In this document: positions 32,015-38,317 of the stretch, piece by piece
Position numbering within the stretch: the stretch's first letter is position 1
Layout of the letters: every line of letters begins with the position of its first letter
From: Oscillospiraceae bacterium
GTDB lineage: Bacteria > Bacillota > Clostridia > Oscillospirales > Oscillospiraceae
Direction: 5' to 3'
DNA length: 38,317 nt
NCBI GenBank assembly: GCA_017398685.1
Contig: JAFQFH010000069.1
Coordinates: 1 to 38,317, forward strand
Translations under genes and position numbers: made by a program
The notes under the pieces: generated by a model
Told to the model about the DNA's origin: nothing
Seen by the model: the letters and a program-made list of their open reading frames with translations, nothing else
Database searches by the model: none

Positions 32015-33673
32015 ATGATTTCTAAAATGAAGATAATTCCCCTTGGAGGTCTGGGGGAGATTGGAAAAAATATTACTGCCTTTGAGTTTGGCAGCGATAT
32101 TATTGTAGTTGACTGCGGCATGGGGTTTCCCGATGAAACCATGTATGGTGTGGATATTGTCTTGCCGGATATCAGCTATCTGAAGTCCAATGTGGAAAAA
32201 ATACGTGGTATAATCCTTACGCACGGCCATGAGGACCATATTGGTGCGGTGCCTTATATTCTCAGGGAGCTGGATGTACCGATCTATACAACTCCTCTCA
32301 CAGCAGCTCTTGTTGAGCTTAAGCTGGAAGAGCACGACCTTCTTTATAATACGCAGATATTCACAAAGAAAACAGGGTCTGTATTCCGGCTCGGAGCTTT
32401 CACAATTGAGTTTATCAACGTCAACCACAGTATTCCAGATGCTGTTGCCCTGGCCATAACAACACCCCTTGGCACAGTTATACACACAGGCGACTTCAAG
32501 TTTGACGTTACGCCGATAGCCGGAAGCATGATTGACCTTGCCCGTTTCGGCCAGCTAGGCAATGAAGGCGTCCTCGCGCTGCTCAGTGACTCCACCAATG
32601 TGGAGAAGGCCGGACATTCCGACTCTGAACGCAAGGTTGGAGAAGGCTTTGACAAGCTGTTCAAAGGCTGTGACAAACGCATAATTATTACCACCTTTGC
32701 CTCTAATGTTCACCGCCTGCAGCAGATAATCAATGTGGCATATAAATACGGGCGTAAAGTGGCTATCACAGGACGCAGCATGGAGAATGTTCTGCATGTG
32801 GCATCGGTTCTATCATACATGGATATCCCGGATGATGTGATGGTGGATATTGACAAGATAAACAAGCTTCCTCGTGAGAAAGCCGTCATTATTTCCACCG
32901 GCAGTCAGGGTGAGACCATGTCCGCGCTGTACAGGATGGCCTTTTCTGAACATAAACAGATAAAGGTAGACTCCGGAGACCGTATAATAATTTCTGCTTC
33001 AGCAATTCCCGGGAATGAGACAATGATCAGCCGCGTTATTGACGAGCTTTTCCATAAGGGTGCAGAGGTAATTTACGACAGGCATACAGATCTCCATGTG
33101 TCCGGACATGCACCGCAGGAAGAACAGAAAATGATGCTGGCGCTTGTCAAACCCAAGTTTTTCATACCAGTTCACGGTGAGCACCGTATGCTTGTTAAGC
33201 ATGGAGAGCTTGCCAAAATAATGGGAGTACAGCCGAAGAACGTTGTTATTGCAGAAAACGGTAAGGTTATAGAGATTACAAAGAAGGCCATTAAATGCGA
33301 GGAGTCTGTTCCGTCCGGCGCAGTCCTTGTTGACGGAAGCGGTGTTGGTGAGGTTGGAAGCGTCGTAATGCGCGACCGGCATAAACTGGCCCAGGATGGC
33401 ATGGTCGTTGTAGTAATGCCATTTTCCTCAGACGATCATTCCCTGATATCCGAGCCTGAGATTGTGACACGCGGCTTTATTTATGTGAAAGAAGCGGAGG
33501 AGCTTATTGAGGAGCTCAAGCGTGTGACCTATGAGTCTGTTGAAGCCTGCCAGTCGCAGCATATCTATGACTATTCTGCAATAAAATCCAAGGTGAAAAA
33601 CAACATTTCCGGTTATCTGTACAAGACAACGCGCCGCAGCCCAATGATTTTGCCTGTTATTACTGAGATATAA
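32015..33673 (+). CDS. rnj: Ribonuclease J
   Basis: Beta-CASP metallo-beta-lactamase ribonuclease with 5' exo- and endonuclease activity, central to mRNA turnover in Firmicutes. The metal site is THGHEDHIGAVPY, the N-terminus is KIIPLGGLGEIGKN, and the beta-CASP and C-terminal parts show SGHAPQEEQKMML and PVHGEHRML. 552 residues match RNase J1/J2. GGAG at 32006-32009 supports ATG 32015. J1 and J2 cannot be told apart from one copy. Confidence 0.95.
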   Translation: MISKMKIIPLGGLGEIGKNITAFEFGSDIIVVDCGMGFPDETMYGVDIVLPDISYLKSNVEKIRGIILTHGHEDHIGAVPYILRELDVPIYTTPLTAALVELKLEEHDLLYNTQIFTKKTGSVFRLGAFTIEFINVNHSIPDAVALAITTPLGTVIHTGDFKFDVTPIAGSMIDLARFGQLGNEGVLALLSDSTNVEKAGHSDSERKVGEGFDKLFKGCDKRIIITTFASNVHRLQQIINVAYKYGRKVAITGRSMENVLHVASVLSYMDIPDDVMVDIDKINKLPREKAVIISTGSQGETMSALYRMAFSEHKQIKVDSGDRIIISASAIPGNETMISRVIDELFHKGAEVIYDRHTDLHVSGHAPQEEQKMMLALVKPKFFIPVHGEHRMLVKHGELAKIMGVQPKNVVIAENGKVIEITKKAIKCEESVPSGAVLVDGSGVGEVGSVVMRDRHKLAQDGMVVVVMPFSSDDHSLISEPEIVTRGFIYVKEAEELIEELKRVTYESVEACQSQHIYDYSAIKSKVKNNISGYLYKTTRRSPMILPVITEI

Positions 33674-33678
33674 AAGCT

Positions 33679-34011
33679 ATGAATATACAGATTTTCGGAA
33701 AGGCCAAGTGCTTTGACACAAAAAAGGCTGAGCGTTATTTTAAGGAGCGCAGAATTAAATATCAGTTTGTGGATATAATAAAGTTCGGCATGAGCAGGGG
33801 AGAGCTTAACTCTGTAAAAAATGCTGTGGGTTTGGATGCTATGATAGATACCAAGGATGAGGATTATCCTCTTGTTCAGTATCTTGCTTCAAATGAGGCA
33901 AAGCTTGATAAGCTTTATGAAATTCCATACCTGATTAAAACGCCTGTTGTCAGAAATGGCAGGCAGGCAACAGTGGGCTACTGTCCGGACATATGGAAAA
34001 CATGGGAATAA
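33679..34011 (+). CDS. ArsC/Spx-family thioredoxin-fold protein
   Basis: A 110-residue ArsC-like protein: IQIFGKAKCFDTKKAERYF has the active-site Cys11 without the second Cys of Spx CxxC, and the C-terminal part keeps IKTPVVRNGRQATVGY, the cis-Pro region of the family. True arsenate reductase activity is unlikely to follow from this alone; many such proteins have no known substrate. It begins 5 bases after the RNase J stop codon with no clear Shine-Dalgarno, so it is probably translated by coupling, and is followed by a strong terminator. Confidence 0.82.
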   Translation: MNIQIFGKAKCFDTKKAERYFKERRIKYQFVDIIKFGMSRGELNSVKNAVGLDAMIDTKDEDYPLVQYLASNEAKLDKLYEIPYLIKTPVVRNGRQATVGYCPDIWKTWE

Positions 34012-34016
34012 AAATA

Positions 34017-34050
34017 AACCGCAGCCTTATTAAAAGGCTGCGGTTCTTTT
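34017..34050 (+). terminator. Terminator after the ArsC-like gene
   Basis: A perfect 12-bp stem (34017-34028 with 34034-34045), loop ATTAA, followed by CTTTT. Confidence 0.92.
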
Positions 34051-34061
34051 ATGCATAATAT

Positions 34062-34087
34062 AAAAAAGCCCTCGTAAGAACGAGGGC
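34062..34087 (-). terminator. Terminator after secG
   Basis: A 7-bp GC-rich stem (34068-34074 with 34081-34087) followed on the minus strand by T6 (complement of 34062-34067). It lies 8 bases after the secG stop. Confidence 0.88.
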
Positions 34088-34094
34088 AAAATTA

Positions 34095-34331
34095 TCATAT
34101 GAGGTTCAGTACGAGGGTGAGCAGAACGAAAACCAGAGCGAACCACTTGGTAGCCTTGGCCAGCTTTGCGTCAAGAGACTTGCCCTTGCCTTTGCCAAGG
34201 AAAGTGTCAGCGCCGCCGGAAATAGCGCCGGAGAGACCTGCGCTCTTACCGCTCTGCATGAGGACGATGACCATGACGGCCAGACCGGAGAGAACCTGAA
34301 GAATAGTAAAGATGATGGTGAGAGTAGACAT
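34095..34331 (-). CDS. secG: Protein translocase subunit SecG
   Basis: Small two-helix partner of SecYE. The chain shows the family pattern: TIIFTILQVLSGLAVMVIVL, the conserved QSGKSAGLSGAISGG loop, then a basic stretch and a second helix. AAAGGA lies 9 bases before ATG 34331 (78 residues); TTG 34340 would sit on top of that site. It is a single-gene unit with a good promoter. secG next to rnr/smpB, common elsewhere, is not seen here. Confidence 0.93.
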   Translation of the reverse strand: MSTLTIIFTILQVLSGLAVMVIVLMQSGKSAGLSGAISGGADTFLGKGKGKSLDAKLAKATKWFALVFVLLTLVLNLI

Positions 34332-34374
34332 GTATTTCAATCCTTTCGATTTTATACGAATTCACAGCTCATAG

Positions 34375-34403
34375 AGTATAACACAAGAAAAAGCACAATT
34401 CAA
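34375..34403 (-). promoter_or_regulatory. Sigma-A promoter of secG
   Basis: On the minus strand TTGAAT (34398-34403) and TATACT (34375-34380) with a 17-base spacer, about 40 bases upstream of the gene. Confidence 0.8.
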
Positions 34404-34437
34404 GTACTTTCTTACGATATTATGAAAGCAAAAATTC

Positions 34438-35484
34438 TTATGTGGTTTTTGGAGCTTTGGGCTTTCTTTTGCCGAGAATAAACGGGAACCATCTATTGAC
34501 AATGTAGCTGGGGATAATAAGAATAAGAGAGACTACAACCGCAAAAATAATTGCAAAAACAATGGAAGTGATTTTGTTGGAGAGTATAGCATAATAGGGT
34601 TGTGCAAAGAAGGACCTGAAAATACCCTCGATCAGACCAAAAACTTTTCCGTGGAAAGCGAAATACAAAAGTGTGTTTTGACCAACGTACATGATATAGG
34701 GATTTGCGGGAAGAACTTTCGATATGGAAAATATTGCAAACATTCCGAGAAGGGGAGTAATAAGATTTGCGGTGACAGAGAAAATCAGGTTTGGAATGGT
34801 AACAAAGTAAGGAGCATAAACAATAGCTGCATATACCAGTGTAAACACTATTGCCCGAATATAAGGATTGAAACGCTCATAATACTTTTCGTACTTCTCG
34901 TGGAAGAAGTAGCCGCAGGACATGAAGAAAAGACCTCTGAGAGCATAGTCTGCATGCCAGGGCAGAGAAATAGTACCCCAGGGGAACCATTCAGGTTTCA
35001 TTGTAAGGCTGTACAGCACGGCAGCGCCAAGACTCAAAAGCGCGAGAGCGAGAAAAGCCTCGGTCCGGTGATTGTTCTCCGAGCTTTTTTTCTTATACCA
35101 TTCAATGAAAAAGTAAAAGGGGAAATAGCAGGTAAAAAGAGCGGCAACAAACCACATCTGGTCATGCAGACCTCTGATCTGGAGAAGATTCCAGCCAAGC
35201 TCGTAGAAATATCTGTGCTCGCCGAAGGATACCAGTTGGGAAAGTGTTATATCAATAAACGTAAGAATAAGCCAGGGAAGGAAAAGCGTCCTGAACTTCT
35301 TTATGAAGAAACTTTTAAACGGTTGTCCTGATTTATGTGTGTATCCGGATACAAAAAGAAAGCCGGGAAGCGTGTATGGAACGATGAGACATGAAAGTTC
35401 ATCAGCTCCGGCCTCCAGATGCTCAAGGATGACAACCATAATAAAAAAGTATTTTGCGATATCAAGCCATTCAATTCTTTTCAT
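34438..35484 (-). CDS. Membrane acyltransferase (Acyltransferase_3 family)
   Basis: An integral membrane protein of 348 residues with about ten hydrophobic segments. It opens with RIEWLDIAKYFFIMVVILEH, where the RxxxxD-K and the His of the first helix fit the Acyltransferase_3 (OafA/WecH-like) family; a basic loop with FFIKKFRTLFLPWL follows. Such proteins acylate sugars or other envelope components; the acceptor is unknown. I choose ATG 35484, 7 bases after GGAG, because the upstream ATG 35514 has no Shine-Dalgarno and lies right at the predicted transcription start. Confidence 0.85.
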   Translation of the reverse strand: MKRIEWLDIAKYFFIMVVILEHLEAGADELSCLIVPYTLPGFLFVSGYTHKSGQPFKSFFIKKFRTLFLPWLILTFIDITLSQLVSFGEHRYFYELGWNLLQIRGLHDQMWFVAALFTCYFPFYFFIEWYKKKSSENNHRTEAFLALALLSLGAAVLYSLTMKPEWFPWGTISLPWHADYALRGLFFMSCGYFFHEKYEKYYERFNPYIRAIVFTLVYAAIVYAPYFVTIPNLIFSVTANLITPLLGMFAIFSISKVLPANPYIMYVGQNTLLYFAFHGKVFGLIEGIFRSFFAQPYYAILSNKITSIVFAIIFAVVVSLILIIPSYIVNRWFPFILGKRKPKAPKTT

Positions 35485-35514
35485 CAAATTCTCCGAAAAA
35501 ACAAATTTCTCCAT

Positions 35515-35547
35515 GTGATTATATCAGAAGCGTAAAAAAAGATAAAG
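35515..35547 (-). promoter_or_regulatory. Acyltransferase promoter overlapping an operator-like palindrome
   Basis: On the minus strand TATAAT (complement of 35519-35524) has a weak TTTATC-like -35 about 17 bases upstream. The -10 lies inside GTGATTATATCAG (35515-35527), which shares 12 of 13 bases with the palindrome at 36483-36495. A protein bound here would cover the -10. Confidence 0.5.
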
Positions 35548-35625
35548 CATTATTGTTGAAAAATATTATTTATTAGATAAATCGGACGTGTTATTCTATG
35601 AATGGAAAATGCGAGGTGAAAAGCA

Positions 35626-36453
35626 ATGCGATATACGGTAGAAAAAAGGTTTATTGAGAGTACGCAAGGGAAAATGAAAATTTTGATTCTTCGCCCCACT
35701 GTGGCAGCTTCCTCGGATAAAACTCCGGGCATACTCTGGATACATGGCGGCGGCTACGTAACCGGCATGGCGGAGATGATATATATGTCCAGGGCAAAAG
35801 CTCTTGTGAAAAAATATGGTGCTGTGGTTATAACGCCTGAATACAGGCTGGCAGGGAAGTCTCCGTTTCCTGCGGCACTGGAGGATTGTTATGCAGCGTT
35901 GCTGTATCTAAAAAAACATTCTGGGGAACTTGGCTTTTCTGACGAAAAAATTATGGTTGGCGGAGAGAGCGCAGGCGGAGGACTGACGGCCGCATTATGT
36001 ATGTACGCAAAAGACAGGGGAGAGGTAAACATCGCTTTTCAGATGCCTCTTTACCCGATGCTGGATGACAGAGACACTGAATCGTCCAAGGATAATCACG
36101 GCATATCATGGAACACACGAAGGAACCACGCTGCGTGGAAAATGTATCTTGGAAAACTCGCAGGAGGGGATCCTCCAGCCTATGCGGTTCCTGCTAGAAG
36201 ACAGGATTATTCGGGGCTTCCTCCTGCCTATACATTTGTCGGCGATTCGGAGGCTTTTTACTGTGAAACCCTCTCATATGTACAGGCACTTGAAGATGCA
36301 GGGGTCTCAGCAAAAGTGGATGTATATCACACAGGATTTCATGCTTTCGATATGCTTCTTCCATTCAGAAAACTGAGCAGGGAAGCAATAAAACGCTTTG
36401 AGGAGGAATATCTGAGAGCAGCTGAAATATACAGCAGTCCTCAGAAAGAATAA
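35626..36453 (+). CDS. Alpha/beta hydrolase, acetyl-esterase (HSL/Aes) type
   Basis: A 275-residue cytoplasmic esterase of the hormone-sensitive-lipase group. The oxyanion motif is HGGGYVTG, the nucleophile elbow GGESAGGGL, the acid is in VGDSEAFY, and the His in TGFHAFD. The spacing is typical of the family. GAGGTG at 35612-35617 is 8 bases before ATG 35626. The natural ester is unknown. It is a single-gene unit ending in a terminator that overlaps its stop codon; the promoter is not clear. Confidence 0.9.
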   Translation: MRYTVEKRFIESTQGKMKILILRPTVAASSDKTPGILWIHGGGYVTGMAEMIYMSRAKALVKKYGAVVITPEYRLAGKSPFPAALEDCYAALLYLKKHSGELGFSDEKIMVGGESAGGGLTAALCMYAKDRGEVNIAFQMPLYPMLDDRDTESSKDNHGISWNTRRNHAAWKMYLGKLAGGDPPAYAVPARRQDYSGLPPAYTFVGDSEAFYCETLSYVQALEDAGVSAKVDVYHTGFHAFDMLLPFRKLSREAIKRFEEEYLRAAEIYSSPQKE

Positions 36454-36482
36454 AAGGGTCGTACTTTGCTACGACCCTTTTT
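36452..36482 (+). terminator. Terminator overlapping the esterase stop codon
   Basis: A perfect 12-bp stem (36452-36463 with 36470-36481), loop CTTTGC, ending in T5. Confidence 0.93.
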
Positions 36483-36522
36483 GTGATTATATCACGGAAA
36501 TTGTGATGAAATTGAATATAAT
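36483..36522 (+). promoter_or_regulatory. Crp/Fnr-type operator and promoter of the rhodanese gene
   Basis: GTGATTATATCAC (36483-36495) is a palindrome with perfect 5-base arms and a 3-base centre. A perfect TATAAT lies at 36517-36522, but there is no -35 box at 17 bases. The palindrome centre (36489) is then at about -40, the place used by class II Crp/Fnr activators. A further half-site (TTGTGATG) is at 36501-36508. Confidence 0.65.
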
Positions 36523-36563
36523 GAAGACACAAAACAAAAATTAAAAGATAGGAGAATTAAAAT

Positions 36564-36884
36564 ATGAGTATATTTGATATATTAAGACCTGCAGATATAA
36601 ATAAAGGTGTGGAAGAATTCAGAAGAGAAAACAATGCAGTGCTGCTCGATGTCAGAACAGCGCAGGAATACTCTCAGGGGCACATCTCCGGTAGTATCAA
36701 TATTCCCTTGGATTCACTTGATAAAATCAACAAGCTTGTATCTGACAAAAGTGTTCCCTTGTATGTACACTGTCTCAGCGGTGCGAGAAGCGGACGCGCT
36801 GTCTCTGAATTAAAAAGTATGGGGTATGAGAAGGTGAAAAATATCGGCGGAATAGGCAGCTACAGAGGCGAAATAGCCGTCTGA
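36564..36884 (+). CDS. Single-domain rhodanese (sulfurtransferase)
   Basis: A 106-residue rhodanese domain. VLLDVRTAQEYSQGHISGSI (residues 26-45) is the family N-terminal motif and CLSGARS (Cys70-Ser76) is the active-site loop, with the Cys that carries the persulfide. The end VKNIGGIGSYRG is also typical. It probably moves sulfane sulfur in the cytoplasm; donor and acceptor are unknown. AGGAG precedes the start. The activator-type operator in front, and the convergent Crp/Fnr gene 12 bases after its stop, suggest local control. Confidence 0.92.
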   Translation: MSIFDILRPADINKGVEEFRRENNAVLLDVRTAQEYSQGHISGSINIPLDSLDKINKLVSDKSVPLYVHCLSGARSGRAVSELKSMGYEKVKNIGGIGSYRGEIAV

Positions 36885-36896
36885 CAACGGCACAGG

Positions 36897-37556
36897 CTAT
36901 ATGTCAGAAAGAGCTTCCAACGCAGCGCTGTTTACGATTTCAACGGTGCCTCTGCTGAGCTTTACCATACCTTCGTTCTGAAAATACTTGAGCATTCTTG
37001 TTATAACCTCTCTATGAGTTCCCAGATGATTTGCTATCACCTCATGGGTGATCTTCAGCTGGGAACTTTGTTCAAGTACCGTTTCTTCAAGAAGAAATCC
37101 TGCAACGCGCTTATCAAGGCTTTTCCACATTATCTGCTCTATCAGCCACATTACCTCAGAAAAGCGACTGGCCATGATCTCGTTGGTGAAGTTTGCCACA
37201 GCTGCAGACTCTTCCATGATGCTTTTATATATTTCAACCGGGATTACCCAAACTTCAGAGTTTTTTTCTGCTTCAATCGTTATGTCGAATTGAAGGCTGT
37301 TCATCATGCAGGAAGCGGAAAAAAGGCACAAGTCTCTTTCAAAAAGCCTGTATATAGTGATTTCGCGCCCCTCGTCAGAAAGAATATATGCGCGAAGCTG
37401 ACCGGATTTAATAAGGAACAAGCCGGTACAATCCATGCTTCCATTATGCAGAATGGCGCCTTTTTCAACATGGCGGCTTATAAGAGTATTCTCTATCGCT
37501 GAGCGCTGTCTGTCATTAAGTTTGGACCAGATAGGGAAGTATTCGGAAAAACTCAT
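36897..37556 (-). CDS. Crp/Fnr-family transcriptional regulator
   Basis: A 219-residue protein with an N-terminal cyclic-nucleotide-binding-like domain (residues ~10-120), a dimer helix (~122-145) and a C-terminal winged helix (~147-219). The recognition helix is THREVITRMLKYF with Arg182, Glu183 and Arg187, the same R-E-xxx-R layout CRP uses to read GTGA. The effector domain has Cys43, Cys77 and Cys83 (DLCLFSASCMM) and lacks the usual cAMP phosphate-binding signature, so it may sense redox or sulfur state; no N-terminal Fnr-type Cys cluster is present. AGGAGG is 7 bases before ATG 37556. Flanking genes carry matching operators. Confidence 0.92.
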   Translation of the reverse strand: MSFSEYFPIWSKLNDRQRSAIENTLISRHVEKGAILHNGSMDCTGLFLIKSGQLRAYILSDEGREITIYRLFERDLCLFSASCMMNSLQFDITIEAEKNSEVWVIPVEIYKSIMEESAAVANFTNEIMASRFSEVMWLIEQIMWKSLDKRVAGFLLEETVLEQSSQLKITHEVIANHLGTHREVITRMLKYFQNEGMVKLSRGTVEIVNSAALEALSDI

Positions 37557-37575
37557 AGTATCGCCTCCTGTATAA

Positions 37576-37604
37576 AGTATAAATCATTCATGTCAGAGTG
37601 TCAA
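37576..37604 (-). promoter_or_regulatory. Strong sigma-A promoter of the Crp/Fnr regulator
   Basis: On the minus strand a perfect TTGACA (37599-37604) and TATACT (37576-37581), 17 bases apart. The predicted start (~37569) falls at the edge of the Shine-Dalgarno (37564-37569), giving a very short leader. Confidence 0.8.
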
Positions 37605-37629
37605 TTTCTTATAAAAATTTTAAATATAC

Positions 37630-37670
37630 GTGATGAGGTCACTGAAAAGAATCTTATTAGATGCTATTTT
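37630..37670 (+). promoter_or_regulatory. Crp/Fnr-type operator and promoter of the DUF6132-type gene
   Basis: GTGATGAGGTCAC (37630-37642) has the same 5-3-5 layout as the rhodanese operator, with one arm mismatch. TATTTT at 37665-37670 is a plausible -10 and starts 29 bases after the centre (28 in the rhodanese promoter), which puts the operator at about -41. For the divergent regulator gene the same site is near -67. Confidence 0.6.
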
Positions 37671-37705
37671 ATAAACACAAAATAAAAATGAAAACAGGTG
37701 ATGAA

Positions 37706-37927
37706 ATGAATAAATTCAGAAAATTTTTGCGTCCAGTCTTTTTCGGATTGGGAGGCGCGATACTGGGGCTTTTCTACTATCTTTTGGTGGGGTGTCCGGA
37801 TGGCGCCTGTGCAATAACATCAAGCCCGATAAACAGCATGGTATATCTGGGAGTCATAGGTGTACTTTTCTCTTTTGTCACCGACAGCGGAGAAGGAGCT
37901 TCCTGCGATGATACAAAATGCTCATAA
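37706..37927 (+). CDS. Small Cys-rich membrane protein (DUF6132-like)
   Basis: A 73-residue protein with two membrane helices: FFGLGGAILGLFYYLLVGC (residues ~12-30) and SMVYLGVIGVLFSFV (~44-58). Four cysteines are placed as C30, C35 (GCPDGACAITSSP) and C67, C72 near the C-terminus. The first helix and the CxxxxC-SSP segment fit DUF6132; I am less sure of the C-terminal pair. AGGTGA at 37696-37701 supports ATG 37706, in line with a promoter start near 37677. The role is unknown; a link to sulfur transfer is inferred from the neighbouring rhodanese. Confidence 0.75.
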   Translation: MNKFRKFLRPVFFGLGGAILGLFYYLLVGCPDGACAITSSPINSMVYLGVIGVLFSFVTDSGEGASCDDTKCS

Positions 37928-37934
37928 GCTGCAG

Positions 37935-37971
37935 AAGCACCCGTTGATTGACTCAGCGGGTACTTGCTTTT
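37935..37971 (+). terminator. Possible terminator after the DUF6132-type gene
   Basis: Arms 37935-37947 and 37953-37969 pair with one 4-base bulge and one G-U pair, ending in TTTT. It overlaps the 3' end of the convergent methyltransferase gene. Confidence 0.5.
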
Positions 37972-38315
37972 GTAAGTAAGGAGACACATTCCACATGGCT
38001 GGTTCTTGGGAACATGTCCACGGCACATACTTTGCTCAATGTATAGCCAAGCGCGTTAAAGCGCAGAATATCGCGGGCCATGGTAGCGCAGTTGCATGAA
38101 ACATAGACAAGCCGCTCCGGCTGCATGGAGGAAACGGCAGTAATGGCGGCCTCATCCATTCCCTTTCGCGGCGGGTCAACCACCACTACCTCCGGCTTAA
38201 GACCTTTTGCGGCCAGATCACAAGCTGCCTTGCCGGCATCAGCGCATATGAATTCGGCGTTCAGTATGCCGTTGTTTTCAGCGTTTATCCTTGCGTTTTC
38301 AATGGCTTGAGGTAC
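37953..38315 (-). CDS. TrmA/RlmD-type RNA (uracil-5-)-methyltransferase, C-terminal part
   Basis: The frame is open to the window edge, so only the last ~120 codons are seen. They contain VPQAIENARINAENNGI with CADAG (end of the SAM-binding domain), VVVDPPRKGMDE and YVSCNCATMARDI, whose first Cys is the catalytic nucleophile, then a final TSHVECVSLL. This is the RlmD/RlmCD/TrmA family that makes 5-methyluridine in rRNA or tRNA. Which of the sites is used cannot be told without the N-terminal part. Confidence 0.92.
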   Translation of the reverse strand, partial: VPQAIENARINAENNGILNAEFICADAGKAACDLAAKGLKPEVVVVDPPRKGMDEAAITAVSSMQPERLVYVSCNCATMARDILRFNALGYTLSKVCAVDMFPRTSHVECVSLLTKASTR

Positions 38316-38317
38316 TA

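Noticed and set aside
1..38317. Mobile element, prophage, CRISPR or defence island
   Set aside because: No transposase, integrase, terminal repeats, spaced direct repeats or defence-type domains were found; nearly all genes are conserved core functions.

Overview
The window looks like chromosomal core DNA from an endospore-forming, Gram-positive Clostridia-type bacterium (Firmicutes/Bacillota, moderate GC). The evidence is a complete eight-gene spoIIIA operon, a GerW/YtfJ sporulation protein, the asp23-nusB-xseAB-ispA-dxs-tlyA-nadK-argR-recN order, RNase J, and an IspH-ribosomal protein S1 fusion, which is typical of Clostridia. I see no tRNA, rRNA, insertion sequence, prophage or CRISPR array. 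Coding density is very high and only one gap (16572-16894) exceeds 300 bases.

Layout. 1-339: the 3' end of engB and its terminator. 381-9587: a co-directional run with a site-2 protease, scpA, scpB, a DUF2953 protein, gerW/ytfJ, a D-Ala-D-Ala carboxypeptidase, rluB-type pseudouridine synthase, an HI0933-type flavoprotein, cmk and the ispH-S1 fusion, closed by a bidirectional terminator. 9591-12037: a minus-strand alpha/beta hydrolase, a divergent secreted protein of unknown function and a minus-strand membrane protein. 12103-16571: spoIIIAA-AH behind a sigma-E-like promoter. 16824-25784: asp23-like, nusB, xseA, xseB, ispA, dxs, tlyA, nadK, argR, recN. 25798-27475: a small Cys-rich redox-type protein and tyrS. 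27482-30459 (minus): YbaK-domain deacylase, then the xpaC-telA-unknown operon. 30527-34045: rpe, recR, RNase J and an ArsC-like protein. 34068-35484 (minus): secG and an acyltransferase. 35626-37970: an acetyl-esterase-like hydrolase, a rhodanese, a Crp/Fnr-family regulator on the opposite strand and a small Cys-rich DUF6132-type membrane protein. 37953 to the end (minus): the C-terminal part of a TrmA/RlmD-type RNA uracil methyltransferase.

How the genes fit together. Isoprenoid supply (dxs, ispA, ispH), nucleotide and NAD metabolism (cmk, nadK), chromosome segregation and repair (scpAB, recN, recR, xseAB), RNA and ribosome maturation (rluB, tlyA, nusB, RNase J, S1, engB) and sporulation (spoIIIA, gerW, probably the carboxypeptidase) account for most of the window.

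The most interesting unexplained signals are three. (1) A candidate local regulon: the Crp/Fnr-family regulator has a CRP-like Arg-Glu-xxx-Arg recognition helix, and matching GTGAT-N3-RTCAC palindromes lie at about -40/-41 of the predicted promoters of both flanking genes, with a near-identical third copy upstream at 35515-35527. (2) A full Shine-Dalgarno and an in-frame ATG at the exact junction of the IspH-S1 fusion, which could give a separate S1 protein. (3) A very short SpoIIIAG that appears to lack the large insertion of its ring-building domain. All of this was read by eye; no database search or folding program was run.
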